A stretch of DNA of 60,891 nt from an uncultured Porphyromonadaceae bacterium (GCA_900555715.1 USMC01000010.1:1-60891), one strand, 5' to 3'; positions 33,418 to 43,234 are shown, counted from the first letter of the stretch. Made by a program: numbers and translations. Notes: a model not told the origin generated them from the sequence alone.

Positions 33418-34407
33418 ATGATTGAAAGGATTGTTATTGTCGACAATGTCGACCCCATCATTTTCTACGGCGTCAACAACGCCAACATGCAGCTTATCAA
33501 AAATCTATATCCCAAGCTGCGCATCTCAGCGCGCGGCTCGGTGATCCGCGTTGTCGGCGAAGACAGCGAGACGACAGATTTTGAAGCCAAGGTGAAGGAA
33601 CTTTCTGTCTATGCAGAGCGCTACAATTCTCTTCCGGAAGACGTAATCATCGCCACTGTCAAGGGCGAGGCTGCCCGGGAGAAACCAAACGACGGCGCTA
33701 TCATCTACGGCATCAACGGCAAGCCCATCAGCGCGCGCACGCCGAACCAGCAGAAGCTTGTCGACGCGTTCAACAGCAATGACCTCACTTTTGCCCTCGG
33801 TCCTGCCGGAACGGGAAAGACATACATCGCCATCGCTCTCGCCGTGAGAGCTCTGAAAAACCGCGAGGTGCGCAAGCTCATCCTGTCGCGTCCTGCCGTT
33901 GAGGCGGGAGAAAAGCTCGGATTCCTTCCCGGCGACATGAAAGATAAGATAGACCCGTATCTCCAGCCGCTCTACGACGCCCTCGAAGACATGATTCCGG
34001 CTATCAAGCTGCGTGAATATATGGAGTCGAAGGTCATCCAGATAGCTCCGCTTGCCTTTATGCGCGGACGCACACTCAACGACGCCATCATCGTGCTCGA
34101 CGAGGCACAGAACACCACAACGCACCAGATAAAGATGTTCCTCACCCGTCTGGGCATGAACGCCAAGATGATAATCACGGGCGACGTCACCCAGATAGAT
34201 CTCCCGAGGAGCACACAGTCGGGGCTCGTGCAGGCGTTGCGTGTGCTGTCGGACGTTCCGGGCGTCGGGAAGGTGGAGTTCGGAAAAAAGGACATCGTGC
34301 GCCACTCGCTTGTTCAGAAAATCGTCGAGGCATACGAGCGGCACGAGGCGGAGGAAAGCCGCATTGCCAGAGAGGCAGCAAACATCGTCGATAACGAAAA
34401 AAAGTAA
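33418..34407 (+). CDS. PhoH family ATPase
   Basis: Cytoplasmic P-loop ATPase of 329 aa. Walker A is GPAGTGKTY (residues 128-136), Walker B IIVLDEAQNTT, with the family blocks LSRPAVEAGEKLGFLPGD and IITGDVTQIDLP. The N-terminal part is a KH-like or other small domain. PhoH/YbeZ proteins are linked to RNA metabolism and ribosome maturation, often with YbeY; no ybeY is next to it here. It is followed 29 bases later by purC. Confidence 0.93.
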   Translation: MIERIVIVDNVDPIIFYGVNNANMQLIKNLYPKLRISARGSVIRVVGEDSETTDFEAKVKELSVYAERYNSLPEDVIIATVKGEAAREKPNDGAIIYGINGKPISARTPNQQKLVDAFNSNDLTFALGPAGTGKTYIAIALAVRALKNREVRKLILSRPAVEAGEKLGFLPGDMKDKIDPYLQPLYDALEDMIPAIKLREYMESKVIQIAPLAFMRGRTLNDAIIVLDEAQNTTTHQIKMFLTRLGMNAKMIITGDVTQIDLPRSTQSGLVQALRVLSDVPGVGKVEFGKKDIVRHSLVQKIVEAYERHEAEESRIAREAANIVDNEKK

Positions 34408-34436
34408 AAAAGAATAAATCATAAAACATATAGGTT

Positions 34437-35387
34437 ATGCCACTCACTATCACAAACTTCAAATTTCCCAACCAGACAGCGCCCGTCTATCATGGCAAGG
34501 TGCGCGACGTATATTCCATCGACAACAATCTCCTTGTGATGGTCGCTACCGACCGTATTTCGGCGTTCGACGTCGTCCTGCCTGAAGGCATTCCCTATAA
34601 AGGACAGGTGCTCAATCAGATAGCCAACTACTTCCTCGACGCCACCGCCGACAAGGTGCCTAACTGGAAACTTGCCGAGGTAGACCCTCAGGTGACTGCC
34701 GGAGTGCGTGCCGAAGGTTTCCGTGTTGAGATGATTATCCGCGGCTACCTCGCAGGCAGCGCCTGGCGCGACTATGCCGCCGGCAACCGCACCATCTGCG
34801 GCATCACTCTTCCCGAAGGTCTGCACGAGAACGAGCGTCTGCCGCAGCCTATAATCACCCCTACGACAAAAGCCGACGCCGGACACGACCAGAACATCTC
34901 GAAAGAAGAAATCATCGAGCAGGGCATAGTCAGCGCCGCCGACTATGAACAGATGGAGACCTACACACGCACGCTTTTCGAAATCGGCACACAGATGGCA
35001 GCTGATAAGGGACTTATCCTTGTCGACACCAAATATGAGTTCGGAAAATACGACGGGAAAGTGATTCTCATCGATGAGGTGCACACTCCCGACTCGTCGC
35101 GCTACTTCTATGCCGACACTTATCAGGAGCTTTTCGAGGCAGGCAAGCCGCAGCGCCAGCTCAGCAAGGAATTCGTGCGCCAGTGGCTCATCGCCAACGG
35201 CTTCATGGGTCGTCCCGGCGAACAGGTGCCCGAAATGACACCGGAAGTATGCCGCAGCATTTCCGAACGCTACATAGAACTCTACGAGCATCTTACAGGT
35301 CTGAAATTCAGCCCGGCTTCCGAGAAAGACGCTGACAAGCGCATCGAGACGAATGTTCTCGACTTCCTCGACAGGCTCGCCAAGTGA
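34437..35387 (+). CDS. purC: Phosphoribosylaminoimidazole-succinocarboxamide synthase
   Basis: Purine biosynthesis enzyme (SAICAR synthetase), 316 aa, the longer form usual in Bacteroidales. Motifs: GKVRDVY, ATDRISAFD, VRGYLAGSAW-like EMIIRGYLAGSA, KYEFG and LIDEVHTPDSSRY. Its stop overlaps the following methyltransferase start. Confidence 0.96.
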   Translation: MPLTITNFKFPNQTAPVYHGKVRDVYSIDNNLLVMVATDRISAFDVVLPEGIPYKGQVLNQIANYFLDATADKVPNWKLAEVDPQVTAGVRAEGFRVEMIIRGYLAGSAWRDYAAGNRTICGITLPEGLHENERLPQPIITPTTKADAGHDQNISKEEIIEQGIVSAADYEQMETYTRTLFEIGTQMAADKGLILVDTKYEFGKYDGKVILIDEVHTPDSSRYFYADTYQELFEAGKPQRQLSKEFVRQWLIANGFMGRPGEQVPEMTPEVCRSISERYIELYEHLTGLKFSPASEKDADKRIETNVLDFLDRLAK

Positions 35388-36127
35388 TGAACAACGACGT
35401 AGAGACAATCGCCCCCTACGAAAACGACAGCCGCAGCAAAAAAGAGCAGGTGGCGGCGATGTTCGATGCCATCGCCCCCGCCTACGACTTTATGAACCGC
35501 GCCATGTCGTTCGGGCTCGACAGGCTCTGGCTGCGCGCGCTGCTTAAAGAAGTGCGTCGTGCAGCTCCATTGCGAATTGTCGACCTCGCCACAGGCACCG
35601 GCGACGTGGCGTTCGCCATGGCGTCGGCACTCCCCGACGCAAGCATAGAAGGCATAGACATCTCCGAAGGAATGCTCGACAAGGCACGCCGGCGCGCCGC
35701 TTCTTCCGGTCTTGGCGAACGACTGAGCTTCTGCTGCGCCGACGGAACAGCCACCGGGCTTCCCGACGCCTGCGCCGACCTTGTCACCATAGCCTACGGC
35801 ATCCGCAATTTCGCCGACATCGAAGGCGGTTACAGGGAGATGCACCGTATTCTCCGCAAAGGAGGCTCGCTCGTCGTTCTTGAGCTCTCGCGTCCTGTCA
35901 ATCCTGTCGTGAAACCTTTCTACGCGTTCTATACCCGCTGTCTTATCCCGCTGGCAGGCAGACTTGTCTCCGGCGACAGGCGGGCATACACCTATCTACC
36001 GCAAAGCATCGCAGCAGCACCGGCAGGCGTGCGGATGACCGACATCATGCGTTCTGCCGGATTTGCAAATGCATCCTTCCGAAGACTTTCCTTCGGAGTA
36101 TGCACTTTATATACTGCAACAAAATAA
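35387..36127 (+). CDS. ubiE: Menaquinone biosynthesis C-methyltransferase (MenG/UbiE)
   Basis: SAM-dependent methyltransferase of 246 aa that makes the last step to menaquinone. Motifs: MFDAIAPAYDFMNRAMSFG, DLATGTGDVAF (SAM site), GIDISEGML, AYGIRNFADIEGGYREM and PQSIAA near the C-terminus. ATG 35387 shares one base with the purC stop; a GTG one codon earlier is also possible. It is followed 12 bases later by the DUF3078 gene. Confidence 0.94.
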   Translation: MNNDVETIAPYENDSRSKKEQVAAMFDAIAPAYDFMNRAMSFGLDRLWLRALLKEVRRAAPLRIVDLATGTGDVAFAMASALPDASIEGIDISEGMLDKARRRAASSGLGERLSFCCADGTATGLPDACADLVTIAYGIRNFADIEGGYREMHRILRKGGSLVVLELSRPVNPVVKPFYAFYTRCLIPLAGRLVSGDRRAYTYLPQSIAAAPAGVRMTDIMRSAGFANASFRRLSFGVCTLYTATK

Positions 36128-36139
36128 CACGTTTCCGAA

Positions 36140-37534
36140 ATGAAAAGAATAACTTGCCTCTTTCTTTCCGCTTCCATCATATCCGGCGCAGCTCTTGCTG
36201 ACGACCCGGTCGTATCGCAGATTCAGGAAATTTCTGTAGTCGACAGTATCCCGGCACCTGCCGACTCTGTCGTGCTCGACAGCATATATATGATGCCCGA
36301 CAGCGCGTTTCTTGCCCCGCGTCCGCTGGAAGATCTGTATGAGTATCTCGACACTGTCGATATGAGTCAATACGACAGTCAGTGGCGTTTCCTCGCTCTT
36401 CCCCGCTATTCTTTCGGTCCGGCCGTCTATCAGGATTTTATCTACGCAGATACTACTACCTTCGAGACGCCGCTGTTCTCTGGAGCACCCGAGATGCGTT
36501 GGATCGAAGAGGAAAATGCCCTCGCCAAACGTCTGGAGCGTATGCAGCAATATCTCTTCTTTTCACACCCGGAGGTCGTCAGATATAACGTCAACCTTCT
36601 GCCCGAGGCACCGAAGCGCTATCACGCTGTCGTCGATCCGCAGAAGCATACTATCGCAATCGAGGAATCAAAGCCTGTCAAGCCGGCAACGACAATCGCC
36701 GCGGCAGAAGTGCAGAAAAAGCACTGGATGAAGGTCTTTAATGCCTCGCTGCATTTCTCGCAGGCCTACGTGTCGCCCAACTGGTACCAGGGCGGCAACA
36801 ATAACCTCAATATGCTCGGGAACATATATTATAACGTGAAGCTTAACCCGAAGTATCACCCGAATCTCCTTTTCGAAACCACGGCGCAGTATAAGCTTGG
36901 TTTCAACAGCACCCCCGACGACAAGGTGCGCGATTTCAATATATCAGACGACCTTTTTCAGATCAACACCACGCTGGGTATCAAGGCTATAAAGAAATGG
37001 TACTATTCATTCACCGGACAGTTCAAGACGCAGCTCTTCAACTCATATCCCGCCAACTCGCGCGACATACGTTCGTCGTTCATGTCGCCCGGCGACCTTA
37101 CAGCCGGTATCGGTATGACCTACAACACTACCAACAAGCCGAAAACAATCACTTTCGACGCGTCGGTAGCGCCGCTGTCATACTCTCTGCGCACATGTAT
37201 CAACGACCGCATCGATCCAACGCGCTACAATGTCGAAAAAGACCACAAGACCAAGAGCAAGTTCGGTTCGAGTGCCGACCTGAAATTGAGTTGGAAGATA
37301 TACTACAATATCTCCCTGTCTTCGCATTTCTTCACCTTCACCGACTACGAGAGCCTTCAGGCCGACTGGGAAAATACTGTCAACTTCGATGTCAACCGCT
37401 ATCTGAGCACGCAGATCTATGTTCACGCGCGTTTCGACACGAAGACGCCAAAAGTACAGGACTCCAGCTGGAAGAAACTGCAGATCAAGGAAATCCTTTC
37501 TTTCGGTCTTACATATAAGTTCAGCAGTATCTGA
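36140..37534 (+). CDS. DUF3078 family outer-membrane-type protein
   Basis: A 464 aa exported protein with a signal peptide (residues 1-21) and, after a variable N-terminal part of about 170 residues, a DUF3078 domain. The domain opens with SPNWYQGGNNNLNMLG and consists of many amphipathic strands ending in FGLTYKFSSI, with a C-terminal aromatic-rich strand typical of outer-membrane beta-barrels. The family is widespread in Bacteroidota and of unknown function. Its stop and the next start share a base (TGATG). Confidence 0.85.
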   Translation: MKRITCLFLSASIISGAALADDPVVSQIQEISVVDSIPAPADSVVLDSIYMMPDSAFLAPRPLEDLYEYLDTVDMSQYDSQWRFLALPRYSFGPAVYQDFIYADTTTFETPLFSGAPEMRWIEEENALAKRLERMQQYLFFSHPEVVRYNVNLLPEAPKRYHAVVDPQKHTIAIEESKPVKPATTIAAAEVQKKHWMKVFNASLHFSQAYVSPNWYQGGNNNLNMLGNIYYNVKLNPKYHPNLLFETTAQYKLGFNSTPDDKVRDFNISDDLFQINTTLGIKAIKKWYYSFTGQFKTQLFNSYPANSRDIRSSFMSPGDLTAGIGMTYNTTNKPKTITFDASVAPLSYSLRTCINDRIDPTRYNVEKDHKTKSKFGSSADLKLSWKIYYNISLSSHFFTFTDYESLQADWENTVNFDVNRYLSTQIYVHARFDTKTPKVQDSSWKKLQIKEILSFGLTYKFSSI

Positions 37535-38064
37535 TGCACCGGTGTCTGACAGCAATACTTCTGCTTGCCGCAGCCTTTACCGCCGCGGCGCAGATGCGCT
37601 GGGTCAGACTCGACACCCTGACAGCCGCCGAAATGCCGGCGGGAGTTTGGCGTCAGATGCCTGCAGGCGCTATTTTTGAAGTAGCACCCATCGCCGGGCG
37701 TCAGGGCGAATACACTATGTCGCTGCTTACGTCCGACGATCTCACCATCCTTCCCGGAACGCACTTCGGCACTATGCGCGCGACCGCCGAGCCGGGAATC
37801 TACGACGCTGAGCTGTTCCTTGACCCGAAGAACGCGGGAACTCAGCGGAACAACCGGAAAAAGAGACGTTTCACGATATCTGTCGACCTTCACGCAGCGC
37901 GTATGCATTTCAAGGAATATAAAAGCCGCTTCACTGTCAGTCTGTGGAGGCTGTTTCCATATCTTTTCCGCTTTTCGGTAAAATATGAAGATACGCGTCC
38001 TGAAGGGCTTGACGGTGCTGTGCGCATTGCACCTGAATCTTATAGCGAAACAACAGTACTATGA
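37534..38064 (+). CDS. Secreted protein of unknown function
   Basis: A 176 aa protein with a signal peptide (1-20, ending TAAAQ). The mature part is beta-rich with a basic segment (NNRKKRRF) and no recognised motif. It is translationally coupled on both sides: the start shares a base with the DUF3078 stop and the stop overlaps the next gene by 4 bases. The coupling argues for a real gene working with its neighbours. Confidence 0.72.
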   Translation: MHRCLTAILLLAAAFTAAAQMRWVRLDTLTAAEMPAGVWRQMPAGAIFEVAPIAGRQGEYTMSLLTSDDLTILPGTHFGTMRATAEPGIYDAELFLDPKNAGTQRNNRKKRRFTISVDLHAARMHFKEYKSRFTVSLWRLFPYLFRFSVKYEDTRPEGLDGAVRIAPESYSETTVL

Positions 38065-38531
38065 AAAAAATCATCTTTCTCCTCATTGCTGCAGCCGTTC
38101 TTCCATTAGCGGCGCAGCGCACGACACGCAGGAACCTCCACGCGCAGGAAGCTGCCGAACCTGCCGCTGCCGCCGCGGTTTTCGATACCGTCGTGCCGGC
38201 GGAGCCGCATCTCGTCAATGTCAACGGCTACGACAAGCCGCTGCGTTCCCGGCGCGAGACATTTTTCGCCACCAACAACGGCAAGCGGCACATTGGAGCG
38301 ATAGCTTTCACAATTAAATATTACGATACGTCGAACCGCCTGCTGCACAGCGTGTCGCACAATCTGCCGGCGGCAATTCCGCCAGCTGAGACACGCCAGC
38401 TGAGCGTCCGCTCGTGGGATGTTCAGAACACGTTCTACTATCATCGTTCGGCAGTGCCCGAACGTGCGGCGCAGGCGACGCCGTACGATGTCAGCATCAC
38501 TGTCGACACCATTTTTTACGCAAAACTATGA
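38061..38531 (+). CDS. Secreted protein of unknown function, FxLYD-like fold possible
   Basis: A 156 aa protein with a signal peptide (1-18, ending PLAAQ) and an Ala/Glu-rich linker. The second half (HIGAIAFTIKYYDTSNRLLHS then PAAIPPAETRQLSV) has the rhythm of small beta-sandwich domains that follow secreted proteins (for example FxLYD domains); this is a loose resemblance. It overlaps both neighbours by 4 bases, in one coupled chain from the DUF3078 gene to the SGNH hydrolase. Confidence 0.7.
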   Translation: MKKIIFLLIAAAVLPLAAQRTTRRNLHAQEAAEPAAAAAVFDTVVPAEPHLVNVNGYDKPLRSRRETFFATNNGKRHIGAIAFTIKYYDTSNRLLHSVSHNLPAAIPPAETRQLSVRSWDVQNTFYYHRSAVPERAAQATPYDVSITVDTIFYAKL

Positions 38532-39517
38532 AACAATTATTTCCCTTATTTCTTCTTCTTCTGTCTTTCACGGCGGGAGCGAAAACAGTAGCTTTCTACA
38601 CCAACTCCGACCGGGTGTCCGTCAGCTATTCCGGCGACGGCGTGCCCGCCATGAAATGTATCGACTGCTGCGGCGCAATTTCCGAGCTTAAGCCCGAAAG
38701 CACCGGAAAAGCGTCGGAATGGCGTTTTACGGGCATTCCTGAATCGAAATTCCACCGTCATGGCTCTGAATGCCGTCTGACTGTACCTTCCGACAGCGCC
38801 GATGTTAAAGTCAGCGTTCCGGATGGAGCCGAACTTGTTTTTTTTGATATTGTCAACGAGCAGCCTTACATGATTTCCGGCGACAGACCGACGATGCGTC
38901 CGGTCACTCAGCGGCGTGAGCCCGACAACTATGAGTGGCGCGAACGGCATAACTATATCATCAGTCGTGCGCGCGAGGTTCAGCCCAAGGCGGTGATAAT
39001 AGGCAATTCCATCACTCACTTCTGGGGCGGTGTGCCCGGCAGCAAGTGGGTGAGCGGAGGCGAAAGCTGGCAGCAGGTGATGGAGCCTGCCGGGTTCTTC
39101 AACATGGGCATAGGCTGGGACCGTATCGAGAACATGCTGTGGCGCGTCGAGAACGGCGAGCTCGACGGCATAGCTCCTGAGCGGATAGTACTTCTTGCAG
39201 GAACGAACAACATGGGTCTCTGCTCCGACGACGACATTGTCGAGGGACTCCGTTTTCTCATCGGTGCCATAAGGCTGCACCAGCCTGCGGCAGATATCAA
39301 AGTTGTGGGAATACTTCCCCGCCGCGGAGGCGAGGAGTGGGTGCGTTCCATCAACAGCAGCATCGAGGCTATGACTGCGGAAGCGCGCTGCCGCTACGTC
39401 GATGTCGGTGCTTTCCTCACTCTGCCCGACGGCAAGATCGACGAGTCGCTTTTCCGCGACGGTATACACCCGATAGAAGAAGGCTACAGACGGATAGCTC
39501 CCTATATTGCCGAATGA
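38528..39517 (+). CDS. SGNH/GDSL family hydrolase
   Basis: Exported esterase-like protein of 329 aa. A signal peptide (1-18) and a beta-rich N-terminal domain of about 130 residues precede the SGNH domain. Block I has the nucleophile Ser in IGNSITHFW (near residue 160), block III reads LLAGTNNMG, and block V reads DGIHPIEEGY with Asp and His. The N-terminal extra domain is common in carbohydrate-esterase-like members. A target such as an acetylated glycan is possible, but not shown. The start overlaps the preceding stop. Confidence 0.88.
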   Translation: MKQLFPLFLLLLSFTAGAKTVAFYTNSDRVSVSYSGDGVPAMKCIDCCGAISELKPESTGKASEWRFTGIPESKFHRHGSECRLTVPSDSADVKVSVPDGAELVFFDIVNEQPYMISGDRPTMRPVTQRREPDNYEWRERHNYIISRAREVQPKAVIIGNSITHFWGGVPGSKWVSGGESWQQVMEPAGFFNMGIGWDRIENMLWRVENGELDGIAPERIVLLAGTNNMGLCSDDDIVEGLRFLIGAIRLHQPAADIKVVGILPRRGGEEWVRSINSSIEAMTAEARCRYVDVGAFLTLPDGKIDESLFRDGIHPIEEGYRRIAPYIAE

Positions 39518-39574
39518 ATCTCTCCATGTGCGCCGGGCTGTGATTCCGCATTAGCATAAGTCAGATTTTTTCAA

Positions 39575-39582
39575 TAACTTTG
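39575..39582 (+). promoter_or_regulatory. Promoter -7 box (TAACTTTG) for the lptF-like gene and ribBA
   Basis: Perfect TAnnTTTG match. It overlaps the TTG codon at 39580 that opens the longest frame, so translation must start at ATG 39598 or 39604. Confidence 0.55.
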
Positions 39583-39597
39583 CGGTTTGAAAGTGCG

Positions 39598-41406
39598 ATG
39601 GATATGAGAATAAAACGTCTATATGGATATATGTTGCAGCGGTTTCTGCCGCTGTTTATGATGACGTTTTTCATCTGTCTGTTCATCGTCCTGATGCAGT
39701 TTTTGTGGAAGTTTGTCGATGAGCTTGTTGGTAAAGGCTTGTCCGTTAATGTGATAGCTGAACTGTTTTTCTACGCTGCTCTGTCGATGGTGCCGACGGC
39801 TCTGCCTTTAGCAGTCCTTCTGGCGTCGCTAATGACTTTCGGCAATCTCGGCGAGAATTTCGAGCTTACCGCCATGAAGGCAGCCGGCATCTCCCTTTTT
39901 CGGATAATGAAGCCGCTCACCATTTTCATGGTATTTGTCGCTATCGGCGCTTTTTTCTTTCAGAACAATGTCCTGCCTGTGGCGCAGACAAAGATGTGGA
40001 CCCTGATGTTCTCCGTCCGTCAGAAAACTCCGGAGGTCGAAATTCCCGAGCGTTCCTTCTACGACCAGATTCCGAACATGAACCTATATGTCGACAGCAA
40101 GAACACCGAGACGGGTATGCTCTACGGCATGATTATCTACGATCTCTCGCGAGGTCTCGACAATACGCGCGTCATTCTCGCGGACTCCGGAATGTTCAAT
40201 TTCACCGAGGACAAGACCAAGCTCTATCTCCAGCTGCATTCGGGCGAGATGTTCGAGAACATGCGTGACAATTCGCTCGGTACAAGTACATCGCGCTATA
40301 TGCCTTTCAGGCGTGAACAGTTCACCGAGAAAGACATTTACTTTCCTTTCGACGTTAATTTCAACCGTATGGACGAAGGCGGCGTGCGCGCGCTGTGGGT
40401 CGGTCAGAACATAGCGCAGCTGCGGCACTCCATCGACTCGATCGGACACGAGGTAGATTCCATAAGCCGCGTGTACTCGCGCGAGATAGTGGGACAGCCA
40501 TATTTCGGCGTGCGCTCCACCAGGACGGTTGCGAAGAACGGAGAGTTCGTAGAAGAGCCAGTGCCGGAGATAGCGATGTCCAGACCGCTGGATCTCGACT
40601 CGCTCTTTGCCGGCGACAGCCCCGGGCAGGCGAAGAATTATATCAATCTCGCCCTCTCGAAGGCAAAGCGTCAGAAACAGGAGTATCTATATAAAGGCAT
40701 GACACTGACCGAGCAGTCCAAGAACATGCGGCGCCACGACATAGAGATGCAGAGGAAGTTCACGCTCTCGTTCGCATGTATCATCTTCTTTTTCATAGGC
40801 GCCCCTCTCGGCGCAATCATCAAGAAAGGTGGTCTGGGAACGCCGCTCATCATTTCCGTTCTGCTCTTCATCTTCTACTATATCATCGACAATGCCGGCT
40901 ATAAGATGGCACGCGACGGCAAAGTGGAGGTATGGGAAGGAATATGGCTGAGCAGCGCGGTGCTTCTGCCGCTCGGCATTTTCTTCACTTATAAGGCAGT
41001 GGGAGATTCGGCTGTGTTCAACTTCGATGCCTACCGTAATTTCTTCATGCGGCTTATCGGAAAGACTGTCGGGCGTTCCCTGACGGTCAAGGAAGTGCGC
41101 ATGACGGAGGTCGACCGCGACGAGGCGCTCGCCATGCTGAACGCGCTGCTGGACGAAGCACAGGCTATATCGGCGCAGGTGGCGAAGACGCCAGCGCCGC
41201 TGCGGCTCCTCTCCAACAAGGCTAAAATCCTTACAGGACGCCTCAACGGACTGGTGGAATACCTCTCCAACAGTCCGGACATATACGTAATAAATCTGCT
41301 AAACAAATATCCGTTCAATCCCCTGAACCGCGATCTGCCCGGAATCATTGAGACTACAAAGGCATTGATGACGCGTTTCTCGCAGGGAGAAGAAAAAGAT
41401 ATATGA
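39598..41406 (+). CDS. LptF/LptG family permease (YjgP/YjgQ)
   Basis: Inner-membrane permease component of the lipopolysaccharide transport ABC system, 602 aa from ATG 39598. Three helices at the N-terminus, a large periplasmic beta-jellyroll-like domain (about 130-370) and three helices near 395-480 fit the family. A cytoplasmic C-terminal extension of about 110 residues follows, as in other Bacteroidota members. One gene of this kind per locus is usual; its partner is not in the window. It overlaps ribBA by 4 bases. Confidence 0.9.
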   Translation: MDMRIKRLYGYMLQRFLPLFMMTFFICLFIVLMQFLWKFVDELVGKGLSVNVIAELFFYAALSMVPTALPLAVLLASLMTFGNLGENFELTAMKAAGISLFRIMKPLTIFMVFVAIGAFFFQNNVLPVAQTKMWTLMFSVRQKTPEVEIPERSFYDQIPNMNLYVDSKNTETGMLYGMIIYDLSRGLDNTRVILADSGMFNFTEDKTKLYLQLHSGEMFENMRDNSLGTSTSRYMPFRREQFTEKDIYFPFDVNFNRMDEGGVRALWVGQNIAQLRHSIDSIGHEVDSISRVYSREIVGQPYFGVRSTRTVAKNGEFVEEPVPEIAMSRPLDLDSLFAGDSPGQAKNYINLALSKAKRQKQEYLYKGMTLTEQSKNMRRHDIEMQRKFTLSFACIIFFFIGAPLGAIIKKGGLGTPLIISVLLFIFYYIIDNAGYKMARDGKVEVWEGIWLSSAVLLPLGIFFTYKAVGDSAVFNFDAYRNFFMRLIGKTVGRSLTVKEVRMTEVDRDEALAMLNALLDEAQAISAQVAKTPAPLRLLSNKAKILTGRLNGLVEYLSNSPDIYVINLLNKYPFNPLNRDLPGIIETTKALMTRFSQGEEKDI

Positions 41407-42626
41407 ATATGGACAAGGAAATAAAACTCGACAGCATCGCGGAAGCAATAGAAGATTTCCGCCAGGGTAAGATGGTGATAGTCGTCGACGACGAAGACCG
41501 CGAGAACGAAGGCGACCTTATCGTCGCCGCAGAGAAAATCACACCCGAGCAGGTGAACTTCATGCTCAAGAACGCGCGCGGTGTCCTCTGCGCGCCAATC
41601 ACCATATCGAGATGCCATGAGCTTCAGCTGCCGCATCAGGTAGAGGACAATACTTCCATGCTCGGCACTCCGTTCACCATCACTGTCGACAAGCTCGAAG
41701 GCTGCACAACAGGCGTGAGCGCCGACGACCGCTGCGCCACCATCCGCGCGCTCGCCGACCCGGCGTCGAAGCCCGAGACATTCGGCCGACCCGGACATAT
41801 AAACCCGCTCTATGCCCAGGACCAGGGTGTACTGCGCCGCAGCGGACACACAGAGGCAGCCGTCGACCTCGCACGTCTTGCCGGACTGCAGCCCGCGGCA
41901 GCGCTGATGGAAATAATGAGCGATGACGGCACAATGGCCCGCCTGCCCGAGCTGCGCCGCCATGCCGACGAATGGGGGCTTAAACTTGTCTCCATCCGCG
42001 ATCTCATAGCCTACCGTCTTGCCACGGAGAAGCTCGTCGAAGTCGGCGTTGAAGTAGATATGCCGACGGCTTACGGGCATTTCCGGCTGATTCCTTTCCG
42101 CCAGAAAAGCAACGGACTCGAACATATCGCACTTATCAAAGGCAATGTCGCCGACGGAGAGCCTGTACTTGTCAGGGTGCATTCGTCGTGCGCCACAGGC
42201 GACATTTTCGCATCGCGCCGCTGCGACTGCGGCGAGCAGCTCCACAAGGCGATGCAGATGATAGAAAAAGAAGGACGCGGCGCGCTGGTATATCTCAGTC
42301 AGGAAGGCAGAGGAATAGGTCTTATGGACAAGATACGCGCATATAAGCTCCAGGAGGAGGGTCTCGACACCGTCGAAGCCAATATACACCTCGGGCACGA
42401 CGCCGACGAACGCGACTACGGTGTCGGTGCGCAGATTCTCAACCTTCTCGGAATACGGAAGATGCGCCTGATGACAAACAATCCTGTCAAGCGCGTAGGG
42501 CTCGAAGGCTACGGACTCGAAGTAGTGGAGAACGTGCCTATCGAAGTGGAGCCGAATCCCTATAACATGCGCTATATGCACACCAAGAAGGCGCGTATGG
42601 GGCATAAGCTCGACAAGGTGGAATGA
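41403..42626 (+). CDS. ribBA: Bifunctional DHBP synthase / GTP cyclohydrolase II
   Basis: Riboflavin pathway enzyme of 407 aa making both starting compounds. The N-terminal RibB domain shows DDEDRENEGDL and the acidic-loop TGVSADDR; the C-terminal RibA domain shows the zinc site with Cys residues in SSCATGDIFASRRCDCG (near 260-275) and QEGRGIGL. It overlaps the next gene by 4 bases. No FMN riboswitch was seen; the gene is read from the lptF promoter. Confidence 0.96.
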   Translation: MNMDKEIKLDSIAEAIEDFRQGKMVIVVDDEDRENEGDLIVAAEKITPEQVNFMLKNARGVLCAPITISRCHELQLPHQVEDNTSMLGTPFTITVDKLEGCTTGVSADDRCATIRALADPASKPETFGRPGHINPLYAQDQGVLRRSGHTEAAVDLARLAGLQPAAALMEIMSDDGTMARLPELRRHADEWGLKLVSIRDLIAYRLATEKLVEVGVEVDMPTAYGHFRLIPFRQKSNGLEHIALIKGNVADGEPVLVRVHSSCATGDIFASRRCDCGEQLHKAMQMIEKEGRGALVYLSQEGRGIGLMDKIRAYKLQEEGLDTVEANIHLGHDADERDYGVGAQILNLLGIRKMRLMTNNPVKRVGLEGYGLEVVENVPIEVEPNPYNMRYMHTKKARMGHKLDKVE

Positions 42627-43225
42627 ACGACTTTCTCAGCGGACACTCGGAGCTGCTTCGTCAGGGAAAACCCGACGAGGCGCTGCGTATGAGCGGAGAA
42701 CATCTCGCCGAAGCCGAAGCGTCGTTGCGTACTGTAAGCACACACTCCGACGGTCCCGCCAAGGCAGACGCCGCACGCGCTTTCCTTGAGGCGGCATATA
42801 TCCACATCTGCGATCTGGGGCAGGCGGGCATGGCACGCGACGTCGCGGCGCTGGCTGTCATGTCGCCGGCGACGCTCATAATGATGAAAGTCAACCCCGA
42901 AAGCATTGCCGACGAATATGTCGGCTGGCTGCAGCTTGCTGTGGGATTGCTCGGCGACATAGTGGAGGAACTGCATGCTGCAGAACTCGCCGACGGCTAC
43001 TGGCATCTGGCGCAGCTCGCAGTGGCTACGCACAACGACTATTGCCGCCGGTTCACCCTCCGGAACGGGCTCGCCGAGCGCAATGCGTTGATAGAGCGTC
43101 AGCTCAGTCAGGTACATCCTGAACCGGTTACCTTCAACGGCAGCGAAATTGTCCCGCACCTTGCGCTCGACATCTTCGCCGACATCCTGTCTGCTATGTC
43201 GGCTCTCCGCTGGCTCGGCGACTGA
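42623..43225 (+). CDS. Unknown alpha-helical cytoplasmic protein coupled to ribBA
   Basis: A 200 aa protein with no signal peptide or membrane helix, rich in Ala and Leu, and predicted to be nearly all helical with a TPR-like rhythm (GKPDEALRMSGEHLAEAE). Family not recognised. The start overlaps the ribBA stop by 4 bases, and the gene converges with the Dma-like gene 9 bases away with no terminator between them. Confidence 0.75.
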   Translation: MNDFLSGHSELLRQGKPDEALRMSGEHLAEAEASLRTVSTHSDGPAKADAARAFLEAAYIHICDLGQAGMARDVAALAVMSPATLIMMKVNPESIADEYVGWLQLAVGLLGDIVEELHAAELADGYWHLAQLAVATHNDYCRRFTLRNGLAERNALIERQLSQVHPEPVTFNGSEIVPHLALDIFADILSAMSALRWLGD

Positions 43226-43234
43226 AGACATCGG

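Noticed and set aside
41031..42605. 524-residue minus-strand frame across lptF and ribBA
   Set aside because: It covers the ends of two recognised genes and has no recognisable domain; it is a shadow frame.
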